Shown piece by piece: positions 14,782 to 22,983 of a stretch of DNA of 34,099 nucleotides. This DNA is from JBMNTP01 sp050945795. GTDB taxonomy: Bacteria; Bacillota; Clostridia; Christensenellales; MGBC116941. The stretch is from NCBI GenBank assembly GCA_050945795.1, contig JBMNTP010000022.1, positions 1-34,099 of the forward strand. The letters are read 5' to 3'. Made by a program: the position numbers and the translations under genes. Within the stretch, counting starts at the first letter, position 1, and each line of letters starts with the position of its first letter. Below the pieces are notes generated by a model that did no database searches, was not told the DNA's origin, and saw nothing but the letters and a program-made list of their open reading frames with translations.

Positions 14782-15744
14782 TCAGGCCTGAAGAAGATGA
14801 AGAGCGAAGCCGGCTATTTCGTCCTTAAAGTATATGGCGATGGTTTTACCGGCGGCGTTTTTCTTCTCGCTTTCCATGTTAAACGCGAAGCCTTTGCCTT
14901 CAAGGAAATGCATAGCGCGCTCTATGGAATTTGTGCGTATGGCGATGTGGCCCTTAGCGCCGAGAAATGGGCTCTTCATGACCTCTATGCCGGAGGAGGC
15001 GAATACCGAGCTGCTGCCTTCTTTAATCGGGAAGTTAAACATGGCGGCGAACATATTGGCGACGCGACGCGCCTCCTCGTCGTTTTCTGTGTTTATTCCT
15101 ATGTGTACTACTGTAAAGCCGAGCATGGAGTAAACGGCGCTGGCGGTCAACTCTTTTATGCGGTTGAAATCCTTTGCCTTTATAGCGTCTTGCGGCACCA
15201 TCCAGCTGCCGCCGCACGCGGCTATTTTGTCAAAGGCGAGGTATTCTTTAAGATTGTCCTCGTTTATGCCGCCGGTGGGTATAAAGCGCATCATGTTGTA
15301 TGGAGCGCTTATAGCTTTTATGAATTTAAGGCCACCGGAAGCTTCTGCGGGGAAGAATTTAAGCAGTCTTAAACCGTAGCCGTAAGCCTGCTCAACGCCG
15401 GCAGGGCTGTTAACGCCGGGGGTTATCGGGACGCCGGCGTCTACGCACCATTTTACAACATCGGGATTAAAGCCGGCCGATACTATAAACTTGGCTCCCG
15501 CCTTAACGGCGCGCTCAGCCTGGTCGATGGTCATAACGGTGCCTGCTCCGACAATAACATCGGGCAGCGCCTCGGATACCCTTTTAATACTCTCCTCGGC
15601 GGCGGCGGTGCGGAAGGTGATTTCCGCTACCGGCAGACCGCCATCTTTTAGCGCGGTGCAAAGCGGTATAGCGTCGGCGGGGTCGTCTAGTTTGATTACA
15701 GGGATAATTCCGCAAAGTGAAAGGCTTTTGATAACGTCGGTCAT
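14782..15744 (-). CDS. eda: KDPG/KHG aldolase fused to a C-terminal VOC domain
   Basis: 320 residues in two parts. Residues ~1-205 are a class I 2-keto-3-deoxy-6-phosphogluconate / 4-hydroxy-2-oxoglutarate aldolase. The general acid/base Glu41 (AEITFRT) and Schiff-base Lys129 (LKFFPAEASGG) are present, as are GAGTV and PTGGI. The reaction gives pyruvate plus an aldehyde. Residues ~210-320 form a VOC/glyoxalase-like domain (VVHIGINTENDEEARRVANMF...HIAIRTNSIERAMHFLEGKGF...IAIYFKDEIAGFALHLLQ), roughly 110 residues beyond a normal Eda. The gene starts 39 bp after the IclR stop, so the two form an operon. No 2-keto-3-deoxygluconate kinase is seen in the window, so a non-phosphorylated substrate is possible. 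Confidence 0.92.
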   Translation of the reverse strand: MTDVIKSLSLCGIIPVIKLDDPADAIPLCTALKDGGLPVAEITFRTAAAEESIKRVSEALPDVIVGAGTVMTIDQAERAVKAGAKFIVSAGFNPDVVKWCVDAGVPITPGVNSPAGVEQAYGYGLRLLKFFPAEASGGLKFIKAISAPYNMMRFIPTGGINEDNLKEYLAFDKIAACGGSWMVPQDAIKAKDFNRIKELTASAVYSMLGFTVVHIGINTENDEEARRVANMFAAMFNFPIKEGSSSVFASSGIEVMKSPFLGAKGHIAIRTNSIERAMHFLEGKGFAFNMESEKKNAAGKTIAIYFKDEIAGFALHLLQA

Positions 15745-15783
15745 TTAAATCGTCTCCTTGTAATTATATTATTTTCGCGGTAT

Positions 15784-16566
15784 TCAGCTTTGGCAGTCGT
15801 TTTGCCGCTCATGATAGCCCATTGCTTCTGAAATGAGCTGAGCGGCGCGGTGGGTGGCCTTTTGAGCCATATCCATCTGCGCTCCCACCATAATATCGGC
15901 GTTGCCCGCCGCACTTAAAGCCGCGATAACGCGTCCTGTATAGTCTTTTATGGGATAGGCGATGCAGCGTATACCTTCTTCGTTTTCCATATTATCTATG
16001 GCATAGCCGCGCTCCGCCACCTCCCGGATTTCCTTTTCGAATAATGTTTTATCGGTTATGGTATTTTGAGTGCGCGGCTCAAGCTGGAGATTTTTTATAA
16101 TGCGCGAGCGGCTGTCCTCCGGTTCTCCGGCAAGCAGCATTTTGCCTATACCGGTGCAGTACAGCGGCACGCAGCGGCCTATTTGCGAATACATACGCAT
16201 GAGGTTGAAGGCTTCAACCTTTTCAAGATACATAGCCTCGTTGCCGTGCAGCACGCACAGGTGAACCGATTGCCGCGTCATATTCGCCAGCCTTTGCATA
16301 TGCGGATAAGCTTCGGTTTTAAGCTCTACCTTGCCAAGGAGAATGCTTGAAAGCTGAACAAATTTCAATGAAAGTGAGTATTTGCCGTCCGGCTCGCTTT
16401 TCTTTGCGTATCCTAGCGCTGTAAGAGAGGACAGTATGCGGTAGACAGAGCTTTTGTGTATGCCCACTTTTTCTGATATTTCGGTTACTCCCAGGCTGCC
16501 GCGCTCATTGCCGAGGCATTCTATTATAGAAAAGGCGCGGTTTAGCATTTGAATTTCTGATGACAT
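15784..16566 (-). CDS. IclR-family transcription regulator
   Basis: 260 residues. The N-terminal winged helix (MLNRAFSIIECLGNERGSLGVTEISEKVGIHKSSVYRILSSLTALGYAKK, ~6-58) contains the KSSVYRIL recognition helix. The C-terminal IclR effector domain includes GRCVPLYCTGIGKMLLA and ...ERGYAIDNMENEEGIRCIAYPIKDYTGRVIAALSAAG, matching the KdgR-like branch. The start at 16566 has CGGAG 8 nt upstream; an upstream extension of 41 codons lacks a site. It heads an operon with the fused aldolase, has its own strong promoter and a palindrome between promoter and start, and therefore probably represses itself until a keto-deoxy acid appears. Confidence 0.93.
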   Translation of the reverse strand: MSSEIQMLNRAFSIIECLGNERGSLGVTEISEKVGIHKSSVYRILSSLTALGYAKKSEPDGKYSLSLKFVQLSSILLGKVELKTEAYPHMQRLANMTRQSVHLCVLHGNEAMYLEKVEAFNLMRMYSQIGRCVPLYCTGIGKMLLAGEPEDSRSRIIKNLQLEPRTQNTITDKTLFEKEIREVAERGYAIDNMENEEGIRCIAYPIKDYTGRVIAALSAAGNADIMVGAQMDMAQKATHRAAQLISEAMGYHERQNDCQS

Positions 16567-16624
16567 AATTACTCCGATACCGATATTAAAAAACAGCCTG
16601 CCGATCAAATAGGCGTTTAAGCCG

Positions 16625-16639
16625 TTTCGTTTAGCGAAA
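16625..16639. promoter_or_regulatory. Palindrome, probable IclR operator
   Basis: TTTCG-TTTAG-CGAAA, a 5-bp inverted repeat with a 5-bp centre, about 22 bp downstream of the iclR -10 box. A regulator bound here would block transcription of iclR and the aldolase. Confidence 0.5.
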
Positions 16640-16660
16640 TGTAGTTTTATTACTATAAAT

Positions 16661-16689
16661 ATTATATATTTACAGCGCCTTGCGGTCAA
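16661..16689 (-). promoter_or_regulatory. Promoter of the iclR-aldolase operon
   Basis: Minus strand: TTGACC (16689-16684), 17-bp spacer, perfect TATAAT (16666-16661). Confidence 0.78.
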
Positions 16690-16746
16690 TAGTTCAGGCC
16701 GGCGGCTTTTAAATATAAGGTGAAGGGAAGATGGAGGAGGGGAAGC

Positions 16747-17096
16747 GGGGACGATGGAGGCGCTGCCATGAAACCTCCGCTTAAAGGGATAAAGCCGCTT
16801 AAGAATCCTGTCTTGGGGGAGGGTTTTGGCGAGTGGAAGTTATATATCGATATCGGGAGGGATGGGCTGGAGGCCGGGGGCGTGGGGACGATGGAGGCAC
16901 TGCCATGAAACCTCCGCTTAAAGGGATAAAGCCGCTTAAGAATCCCGTCTTGGGGGAGGGTTTTGGCGAGTGGAAGTTATACATCGATATCGGGAGGGAT
17001 GGGCTGGAGGCCGGGGGACGTGGGGACGATGGAGGCGCTGCCATGAAACCTCCGCTTAAGGAACAAAGCCGCTTAAGAATCCTGTCTTGGGGGAGG
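16747..17096 (+). repeat. 137-bp tandem repeat, about 2.5 copies (dispersed repeat copy B)
   Basis: Copies start at 16747, 16884 and 17022; the third is cut at about 17096. Each opens with GGGGACGATGGAGGC, then CTGCCATGAAACCTCCGC and TTAAAGGGATAAAGCCGC, then TTAAGAATCC. The first two differ at only a few bases over the full period. The first ~75 bp are the part shared with the copies at 14351-14420 and 33363-33428. The rest (AAGTTATAxATCGATATCGG) is found only here. Confidence 0.9.
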
Positions 17097-17142
17097 AATC
17101 ATAGGGATGTTAGATGCGGAAATACGTCGCTATGCGCTAAAG

Positions 17143-17171
17143 TTGGCTGCGCCGCTTTTTTGTGGTAAAAT
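17143..17171 (+). promoter_or_regulatory. Promoter of exonuclease III
   Basis: TTGGCT (17143-17148), 17-bp spacer, TAAAAT (17166-17171), 47 bp before the start codon and directly after the last repeat copy. Confidence 0.65.
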
Positions 17172-17218
17172 ATGTACATAAATCTAGCGGATTCAAATGG
17201 CAATGCAAGGAGATATTT

Positions 17219-17974
17219 ATGAAACTGGTATCCTGGAATGTTAACGGGCTAAGGGCGTGTCTTAACAAAGGCTTTATGGATTTTTTTTCGGCGGCTCAGG
17301 CTGATATATTTTGTATACAGGAAACTAAGATGCAAAAAGGACAGGCTGAGGTTGATGCCGAGGGCTATCACGAGTTTTTCAGCAGCGCCCAGAAGAAGGG
17401 ATATTCGGGTACGGCGGTATTTTCAAAAGAAATGCCTTTAAGCGTTGCCTATGGTATAAGCGGTGACGATGTTGACGAGGAGGGCAGAGTAATAACTCTT
17501 GAGTACGACGGGTTTTACCTTGTAAATGTGTATACGCCGAACTCGCAGCGTGAGTTGGCACGGCTCGACTACCGTATGGAGTGGGACGATGCTTTTAGAA
17601 GCTATATGATCGGCCTTGATAAAATCAAACCTGTTATACTGTGCGGTGACCTCAATGTCGCGCATAAGGAGATTGACCTTAAGAACCCCAAAACAAATAC
17701 CAAAAACGCCGGTTTTACGCCGCAGGAGCGGGAGAAATTCACAATGCTGCTCGACGCCGGCTTTGTTGATTCCTTCCGCCTGCTATATCCCGATAAAACG
17801 GGGGCGTACTCCTGGTGGTCGTACATGTTTAACGCCAGAGCGAATAACGCGGGGTGGCGCATAGATTATTTTATAGTTTCCAAGCGTATAAGCGAGCGCA
17901 TAAATGAAAGCGGTATACATGCCGATATTATGGGCAGCGACCATTGCCCGGTATCGCTTGATATAAGCCTGTAA
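17219..17974 (+). CDS. xth: Exodeoxyribonuclease III (AP endonuclease, ExoA/Xth family)
   Basis: 251 residues, typical length. It cleaves DNA 5' of abasic sites and trims 3' ends in base excision repair. Conserved residues: Asn7 (SWNVNGLRA), metal ligand Glu35 (CIQETKMQ), the YTPNSQRELARLDYRMEWD block, GDLNVAHKEIDL with the catalytic Asp/Asn pair, and C-terminal GSDHCPV with the catalytic Asp-His. AAGGAG lies 7 nt before the ATG at 17219; an in-frame upstream ATG at 17162 falls inside the promoter. It is followed after 74 bp by the FMN reductase on the same strand. Confidence 0.97.
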   Translation: MKLVSWNVNGLRACLNKGFMDFFSAAQADIFCIQETKMQKGQAEVDAEGYHEFFSSAQKKGYSGTAVFSKEMPLSVAYGISGDDVDEEGRVITLEYDGFYLVNVYTPNSQRELARLDYRMEWDDAFRSYMIGLDKIKPVILCGDLNVAHKEIDLKNPKTNTKNAGFTPQEREKFTMLLDAGFVDSFRLLYPDKTGAYSWWSYMFNARANNAGWRIDYFIVSKRISERINESGIHADIMGSDHCPVSLDISL

Positions 17975-18048
17975 AAATAGGCATAGGGAATGAATATAAA
18001 CGCATAATATTTATGCAAAAATAAATAATGCTAATTATGAGGTGTTTT

Positions 18049-18603
18049 ATGGCAGGAATAAAAGTTTTAGGTATAACCGGAAGTTTAAGAAAAGGTTCAT
18101 ACAATACAATGGCGTTGAAAGCGGCGGGCGGTATGCTTAGCGAGGGCTCGGTTATGGAAATAGCCGATATATCCGGCATACCGTTTTTTAGTGAGGATGT
18201 AGAGGCGCAAGGCGAGCCACAAAGCGTGACGGCGTTTAAACAGAAAATACACGCCGCCGATGCTATTATGATAGCGACGCCGGAATACAACTACTCTATA
18301 CCCGCCGTTCTTAAAAACGCGCTGGACTGGGCGTCGCGCGGGCAGTTCGCGCCGCTTGTTGATAAGCCGCTGGCAATATTGAGCGCATCGCCAAGCATTT
18401 TTGGAGGGGCGAGGGTGCAGTATCATTTAAGGCAGGTATGCGTAGCGGTGGGGCTGTTACCGATAAATACGCCGCAGGTATTCATACCGTCGGCGCATAC
18501 AAAGTTTGATGCGCAAGGCAATATCGTAAACTCCACAACCCAGAATACGCTTCAAGAGCTGGTGCGTGAGCTTGAGAAATGGACGCATAGGCTTAATAAT
18601 TAA
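18049..18603 (+). CDS. NADPH-dependent FMN reductase (flavodoxin-like)
   Basis: 184 residues, single flavodoxin-like domain. The phosphate-binding loop is GITGSLRKGSYN at the N-terminus. The family signature TPEYNYSIPAVLKNALDWASR (around residue 75-95; two short parts of one motif) is intact, and the SPSIFGGARVQYHLRQ block follows. Such enzymes reduce FMN, quinones or azo compounds with NAD(P)H. The start at 18049 has GAGGTG about 5 nt upstream; the longer reading from 18028 has no site. Physiological substrate unknown. Confidence 0.93.
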   Translation: MAGIKVLGITGSLRKGSYNTMALKAAGGMLSEGSVMEIADISGIPFFSEDVEAQGEPQSVTAFKQKIHAADAIMIATPEYNYSIPAVLKNALDWASRGQFAPLVDKPLAILSASPSIFGGARVQYHLRQVCVAVGLLPINTPQVFIPSAHTKFDAQGNIVNSTTQNTLQELVRELEKWTHRLNN

Positions 18604-18623
18604 TAATACTATATGATTTGACA

Positions 18624-18663
18624 ATAAACGGCGCACCGCTATTTTTAGTAGTGCGCCGTTTAT
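18624..18663. terminator. Bidirectional terminator, FMN reductase / ger operon
   Basis: 13-bp arms ATAAACGGCGCAC / GTGCGCCGTTTAT (18624-18636 and 18651-18663) with a 14-nt loop. The right arm touches the stop codon of the last ger-operon gene. Confidence 0.85.
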
Positions 18664-18884
18664 CAATGCTCATAATAAACTTGTATCACTTCTCTAAATA
18701 GCTTTTCAATAGCGTCTATCGGGCTTGGTATCTGTTGCCCGTATATTTGCAGTATTACAAGAGCGAACGCGGCGGCGAAAAGCGTACCGTATACGGCGAC
18801 ATCCTTCCAGCGCTTTAGAGCGATAAGGCGCGGCACATCCATTGCCGCTATAACGGCAAAAGCAATAACGGCCAGAAGAATCAT
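18663..18884 (-). CDS. Small membrane protein, last gene of the ger operon
   Basis: 73 residues with two predicted membrane helices: LLAVIAFAVIAAM at the N-terminus and VYGTLFAAAFALVILQIYG in the middle. A charged C-terminal tail (EKLFREVIQVYYEH) follows. It overlaps the end of the gerB-type gene by 4 bp (ATGA), so translation is coupled. Small membrane proteins with this position occur in Clostridia ger operons and in the B. subtilis gerK/GerD-type contexts, but I cannot name this family. A role in the germinant receptor complex is inferred from the operon alone. Confidence 0.85.
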   Translation of the reverse strand: MILLAVIAFAVIAAMDVPRLIALKRWKDVAVYGTLFAAAFALVILQIYGQQIPSPIDAIEKLFREVIQVYYEH

Positions 18885-20002
18885 GCGCTTTTCACCTCCT
18901 GATTACCAGCCTTCTTTTTATTCGGCATGCGCAGCTTAGCTATAATTATTGTAATAAATGGCAGCAGCACCGATATAGCGGTATTAAACATAGGGGCGAC
19001 GCTGGTGCCCCATTCAAAATTCTCCACCGCCGAGCCGAAAAGCGAAATGGATATTGAGGTAATTATCGAGCCTACCACAAAAACAATAGGCCGGAAGGAA
19101 TTTAAGCCGAAAAGCTCGCCTATGCCGCGCGTGAGAGCGAAGTGAAGTATGCTTATTTTAAAGAACTGCAACAACAGCAGCACAAAGGCATAGAGTATAT
19201 CGAGGCGGGTAATTATGTACCCTATGTTGATTAACCGTATAAGCTCAAAAGACGGCAGCGCCATAAGCGTTGACATCTGCCCCAATACGCCGATATGCAC
19301 AAGCATTGATACAAGCAGCGAAAAACAGCCTATAGCAAGGCCTAAGAGCATAGACTTTTTTAAATTTTCCCGGTTGGATACATTCGATACTATCATAAGG
19401 AACGCCACCGTCTCTGTTATAGGCACCGTTGTGATTATATGGGCGCCTTGCACATAGCTGATCAACGGCTGAGAAAAGACGGGCAGGAAGTTATCGAATT
19501 CTATTAAGTTATATAAAAGTATAAAGTTTAGCAGCGTCACCGATAAAGCTATAACGACAAACATAAAGCCGTACCTAAGTATAATTCTTATGCCCTTGCG
19601 CACCGCTAAAGCGCAGACTAGCATAAAAAGAGCCGAAATAATATACGGCGGCGTTTGCGTCATAATATATCCCGTTATAAAGCCGCTGGTATCACGAAGA
19701 TTAAGGGCGGCGATCAGAAGGAAAAACAAAAGATAGAGCACCGAAACGACTTTTCCGATAATATTGCCGAAAACTATTGAGTTTATTTCAATAATAGTTT
19801 TGCCGGGGAATTTGTTTGAAAGCCATGCATACCCTAAAACAACCAATGCACTTAAGCCGGCGCCTATTATTACCACAACCCAGGTATCCTGAAGCGATAT
19901 ATTAAGCACGAAAGCGGACAGCAGCGTTGACGACATTATAAAGCCGGCGACGGCGTATATAATGCTGTTTGCAGCAACATTTTTATTTTCTTCAGAAGAC
20001 AC
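18881..20002 (-). CDS. gerAB: Spore germination receptor B subunit (GerAB/endospore permease family)
   Basis: 373 residues with about ten membrane helices, of the amino acid-polyamine-organocation transporter-like GerB family. Hallmarks are the N-terminal AVAGFIMSSTLLSAFVL, the stretch WVVVIIGAGLSALVVLGYAWLSNKFPGKTIIEI and the C-terminal FFKISILHFALTRGIGELFGL (parts quoted as cues). In spores the B subunit sits in the inner membrane and binds the germinant. Here it follows the C subunit by 6 bp, so translation is tightly linked. The germinant cannot be predicted. The spore role is secure from family and operon. Confidence 0.95.
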   Translation of the reverse strand: MSSEENKNVAANSIIYAVAGFIMSSTLLSAFVLNISLQDTWVVVIIGAGLSALVVLGYAWLSNKFPGKTIIEINSIVFGNIIGKVVSVLYLLFFLLIAALNLRDTSGFITGYIMTQTPPYIISALFMLVCALAVRKGIRIILRYGFMFVVIALSVTLLNFILLYNLIEFDNFLPVFSQPLISYVQGAHIITTVPITETVAFLMIVSNVSNRENLKKSMLLGLAIGCFSLLVSMLVHIGVLGQMSTLMALPSFELIRLINIGYIITRLDILYAFVLLLLQFFKISILHFALTRGIGELFGLNSFRPIVFVVGSIITSISISLFGSAVENFEWGTSVAPMFNTAISVLLPFITIIIAKLRMPNKKKAGNQEVKSA

Positions 20003-20008
20003 TACTTA

Positions 20009-21181
20009 TCACCCCTCATCGCGTCGCGCAGGCCTTACCATACGCCCGGTTGCCGAGATTGCCACATCAACCATAAGCTCGGTTTCTATATCTCTAAATA
20101 TATGATCCCAATTGGTTTCCATCTCATTCCATTGACTGGGATAATGATCATATATCTTTTCAGCAAACCCAAATATATCCTCGCCTAATATCTGCGCTTT
20201 ATACAAACATCCCGATATTTCGCTTTTTATAACTTCGGCGGCCAGCGTTTCAAGCTCGGCGATGCTCTCTGTATCGGCGAGATTGTCTGTGCCGGTCTGC
20301 GAGTCTAATACCGCGCTTACTTTTATGTCTATCTGCATTATAAGCTTGCCGTCGTCGGTTATAACCGGCGTTAAAGAGGATTGGCTCCTCCTTGAGGACA
20401 CAACCGCCGATCCCGTTGGCGTTGCTACGTTTATGGCGCTTTGCTTAACGTCGCCGCGTACCCATAAAAGCCCGCGCGTTTCGGTAAGGTTAAGCTCGCC
20501 TACCATCATATCCTCATTAAAGACTGCGGTGCCGTCAAGGAATATGCGGTTGTCCGCCTCAGCGCCGGTAGCACCCTCAAGCGCTATTATAGGCGCGACA
20601 GCCGAACGGCGCACGCTCACTATGGCGGAGAGAAAATCAAAAAGCGTAACATCAACGGAGGTGGCGGACATATCAAGATTTTCAAGCAATGAAAGTATCT
20701 TAACGGTAGGGAAGGCCTCAAAATGCGGCTTTGTCTCCATTGTGTCAAAGGCGGTATTGCGTGTAAGCACCAGTTTTACTGTGTAGCGAGATTCGGGATC
20801 ACGAAGGAACAGATCGATGTAATCTCTTATACCTTCGCTGGCCAGCTCGCAGCTTATAAGTATAAGCCGGTTATGCCCAAGGTATGGGCGCCGGCTGAGC
20901 TTGCGCACAAAGTCGCGCATAATGTATGTCGTATCGGAGCCGACTGAGCGCACGTTGACATATTCAAGCTTGGCATCGCTGGAGGATTTTTCTCCGCTGC
21001 CCGAAACATTTGCAATCTGCGTTGTCAGCTCGATCATGTCATCTTGCTCGGCTTTATCGATCCCTACACCTACAACTATAGCAAGCTTATCAAGCTCGTT
21101 GCTGTCCCAGCAGGCCGAAGTCGTAAAGGTCAGCGTCAGGCACAGCAGAACCGAAAGCCATCGTTTAATTTGTTTCGTCAT
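20009..21181 (-). CDS. gerAC: Spore germination lipoprotein, Ger(x)C family
   Basis: About 390 residues. A short signal peptide (KRWLSVLLCLTLTFTTSAC) ends in a lipobox-like Cys, and the mature part starts CWDSNELDKLAIVVGVGIDK, the family signature (W-D-x-x-E-L). The C subunit is lipid-anchored on the inner spore membrane and partners A and B. I chose the ATG at 21181, which overlaps the end of the A-subunit gene by 17 bp. An ATG seven codons upstream (21202) is an alternative, and neither has an ideal ribosome binding site, so coupled translation is likely. Confidence 0.93.
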   Translation of the reverse strand: MTKQIKRWLSVLLCLTLTFTTSACWDSNELDKLAIVVGVGIDKAEQDDMIELTTQIANVSGSGEKSSSDAKLEYVNVRSVGSDTTYIMRDFVRKLSRRPYLGHNRLILISCELASEGIRDYIDLFLRDPESRYTVKLVLTRNTAFDTMETKPHFEAFPTVKILSLLENLDMSATSVDVTLFDFLSAIVSVRRSAVAPIIALEGATGAEADNRIFLDGTAVFNEDMMVGELNLTETRGLLWVRGDVKQSAINVATPTGSAVVSSRRSQSSLTPVITDDGKLIMQIDIKVSAVLDSQTGTDNLADTESIAELETLAAEVIKSEISGCLYKAQILGEDIFGFAEKIYDHYPSQWNEMETNWDHIFRDIETELMVDVAISATGRMVRPARRDEG

Positions 21182-22814
21182 TTTGTGAATTTTGCCTTTC
21201 ATCCATATCGTAAGCGTCGTCCTCGGCATCGGGGTTTATGGTTTTTGGCACGCCTATGTGCTGGCGCTGGCGATTTTCGGGGGCTAAACCTTCAGGCCGG
21301 GAAATCATTTGCCAAAGCGGCGCGCGCATAAAAGTATCTTTTATGCCGGAGGGACGGAAAGGAGCCATGGGGCTGAAATAAGGCACGCCGAATGATTCAA
21401 GGGAGGCGAGATACATAAGTGTAGCGAGTATGCCAAGCGTTATGCCAAAGCCTCCAAGCGTGGCGGCGAGTATAAGCATGGTTAATCTTAATATAAGAGC
21501 TGCGCCTTCAAGATACGGCACTATAAAGCTTGATACCGCCGTCAGCGCTACAACTATGACCATAGGCGCGCCTATAAGGCCGGCTGCGACAGCCGATTCG
21601 CCCATAACAAGCGCTCCAACAATGCTTATAGCTTGTCCAACCGGGCGCGGCAGCCGTATTCCCGCTTCGCGCAGCACCTCGAATACCAGTCCCATAACTA
21701 ACGCCTCAACAACCGCCGGAAAAGGCACGCCTTCTCGCGCCGCCGCCATACTTATAAGCAGATTGGTGGGTATAAGCTCTTGGTGGAAGGTCGACAGCGC
21801 GACATATATAGCGGGGGAGAGTATCGTAATAAAAAAGCCTATATATCTTATAAGCCTTAGAAAGCTCGCAAGATACGGACGCGAATAATAATCCTCCGCC
21901 GATTGGAAGGTTTCAACAAAAAGCATGGGCGCTGTTATTACAAAAGGCGAACCATCTATTATAAGCGCAACTCTGCCTTCGAGCAGCCTGCCCGCCACCA
22001 CGTCCGGCTTTTCGCTCGGGTTCATTGTAGGGAATATGGAAAGCAGCGAATCCTCAATATATTCTTCTATGTATCCCGATTCGAGTATTGCGTCGGTGTT
22101 TATGCTATCAAGCCGTTCTTTTACCGTTTTTAAAAGATCCTCGCTCGCCAATCCCTTTATATAGACAAGGCATACACTGGTGCGCGTGCGCCTGCCCAGC
22201 GTAAGCATTTCTGTTGTGAGGTTCGGAGTTCTTATTTTGCGCCGCAAAAGCGATGTGTTTGTGCGCAGGTTTTCAGTAAACGCCTCTCTTGGGCCGCGCA
22301 CAACCGACTCTGTCGCCGGTTCGTTCACCGCCCTTTTTTCGTATCCTTTGGTGCTTATTATAATGCCGATGTCTGCGCCATTAATCAAAAGCACGGTATC
22401 GCCTGAAAGGCAGGCGTTAAGCATGCCGTTCATAGTGCCTGTTTCCTGCACATCGCCGGATGCTATCATAGCTTCCTTTATTTTTGCTATGCTGTTATCG
22501 ACTATAACGCCGGGCATCTCAAGGAAAGAGGTTTTGTACATAAGCGGCTCTATAATGCTAGAATTGATTATCTCAAGGCTGGCAAGGCCGTCTATAAACA
22601 AAACGGCTGCCTTGACCGACAGCCTTTTACCGAAGGAAAATTCTCGTACCACTAAGTCATTGCTGTTGCTTAAGGCGATTTTAAAGCCTTCAATATTTTG
22701 CTGAAGCGAGGTTGAAAGCGGCGGGTCCGGCTCTGTGAGCTCTTTTTGCGCCTTGCTTTCTACCTGCGACTTTTGCATTAAATAGTTTAATTTGCGTATA
22801 AAAAAACCGCGCAT
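21165..22814 (-). CDS. gerAA: Spore germination receptor A subunit (GerA family)
   Basis: 549 residues, the usual size. The N-terminal soluble part (~1-300) includes SLQQNIEGFKIALSNSNDLVVREF and the GerA block VNEPATESVVRGPREAFTENLRTNTSLLRRKI (cues). The C-terminal part has several membrane helices beginning near GFFITILSPAIYVALSTFHQELIPTNLL. The C-terminal tail is charged (DERQNSQNDETN). It is the first gene of the operon gerA-gerC-gerB-small protein. GGAGG lies 4 nt before the ATG. The promoter is not readable as sigma-A, as expected if a forespore sigma factor drives it. Confidence 0.95.
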   Translation of the reverse strand: MRGFFIRKLNYLMQKSQVESKAQKELTEPDPPLSTSLQQNIEGFKIALSNSNDLVVREFSFGKRLSVKAAVLFIDGLASLEIINSSIIEPLMYKTSFLEMPGVIVDNSIAKIKEAMIASGDVQETGTMNGMLNACLSGDTVLLINGADIGIIISTKGYEKRAVNEPATESVVRGPREAFTENLRTNTSLLRRKIRTPNLTTEMLTLGRRTRTSVCLVYIKGLASEDLLKTVKERLDSINTDAILESGYIEEYIEDSLLSIFPTMNPSEKPDVVAGRLLEGRVALIIDGSPFVITAPMLFVETFQSAEDYYSRPYLASFLRLIRYIGFFITILSPAIYVALSTFHQELIPTNLLISMAAAREGVPFPAVVEALVMGLVFEVLREAGIRLPRPVGQAISIVGALVMGESAVAAGLIGAPMVIVVALTAVSSFIVPYLEGAALILRLTMLILAATLGGFGITLGILATLMYLASLESFGVPYFSPMAPFRPSGIKDTFMRAPLWQMISRPEGLAPENRQRQHIGVPKTINPDAEDDAYDMDERQNSQNDETN

Positions 22815-22907
22815 ACTACCTCCAAGGCCAAATAATCTTAGTTCTATTATTGCTTTTTTTGCTTAAAATATCCGTTTAACACATTTTTTTCTAATTGATG
22901 GCGGCAT

Positions 22908-22935
22908 AGACTGTAAGACGGGTAAATGATATAAT
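22908..22935 (+). promoter_or_regulatory. Promoter of the HEAT-like / HD gene pair
   Basis: TAGACT (22908-22913), 16-bp spacer, perfect TATAAT (22930-22935), about 48 bp before the start codon. Confidence 0.5.
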
Positions 22936-22983
22936 CATAAAAATACGCAAAATCGTATCGAGGAGCGGTGGGGCAGAATATTA

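Larger units (their letters stand above)
16567..17218. other. Repeat-rich intergenic region, iclR / exonuclease III
   Basis: 652 bp. From left to right: the iclR operator and promoter, a short unique stretch, 2.5 copies of a 137-bp tandem repeat (16747-17096), and the exonuclease promoter. Open frames across the repeats are products of the repeat and have no support as genes. Confidence 0.7.

Noticed and set aside
14680..15372. 230-codon plus-strand frame opposite the aldolase
   Set aside because: Shadow of the aldolase-VOC gene, no ribosome binding site, no recognisable domain.
16799..17168. Open frames across the 137-bp repeats
   Set aside because: Repeated Pro/Gly/Arg-rich readings created by the repeat period; no start signals.
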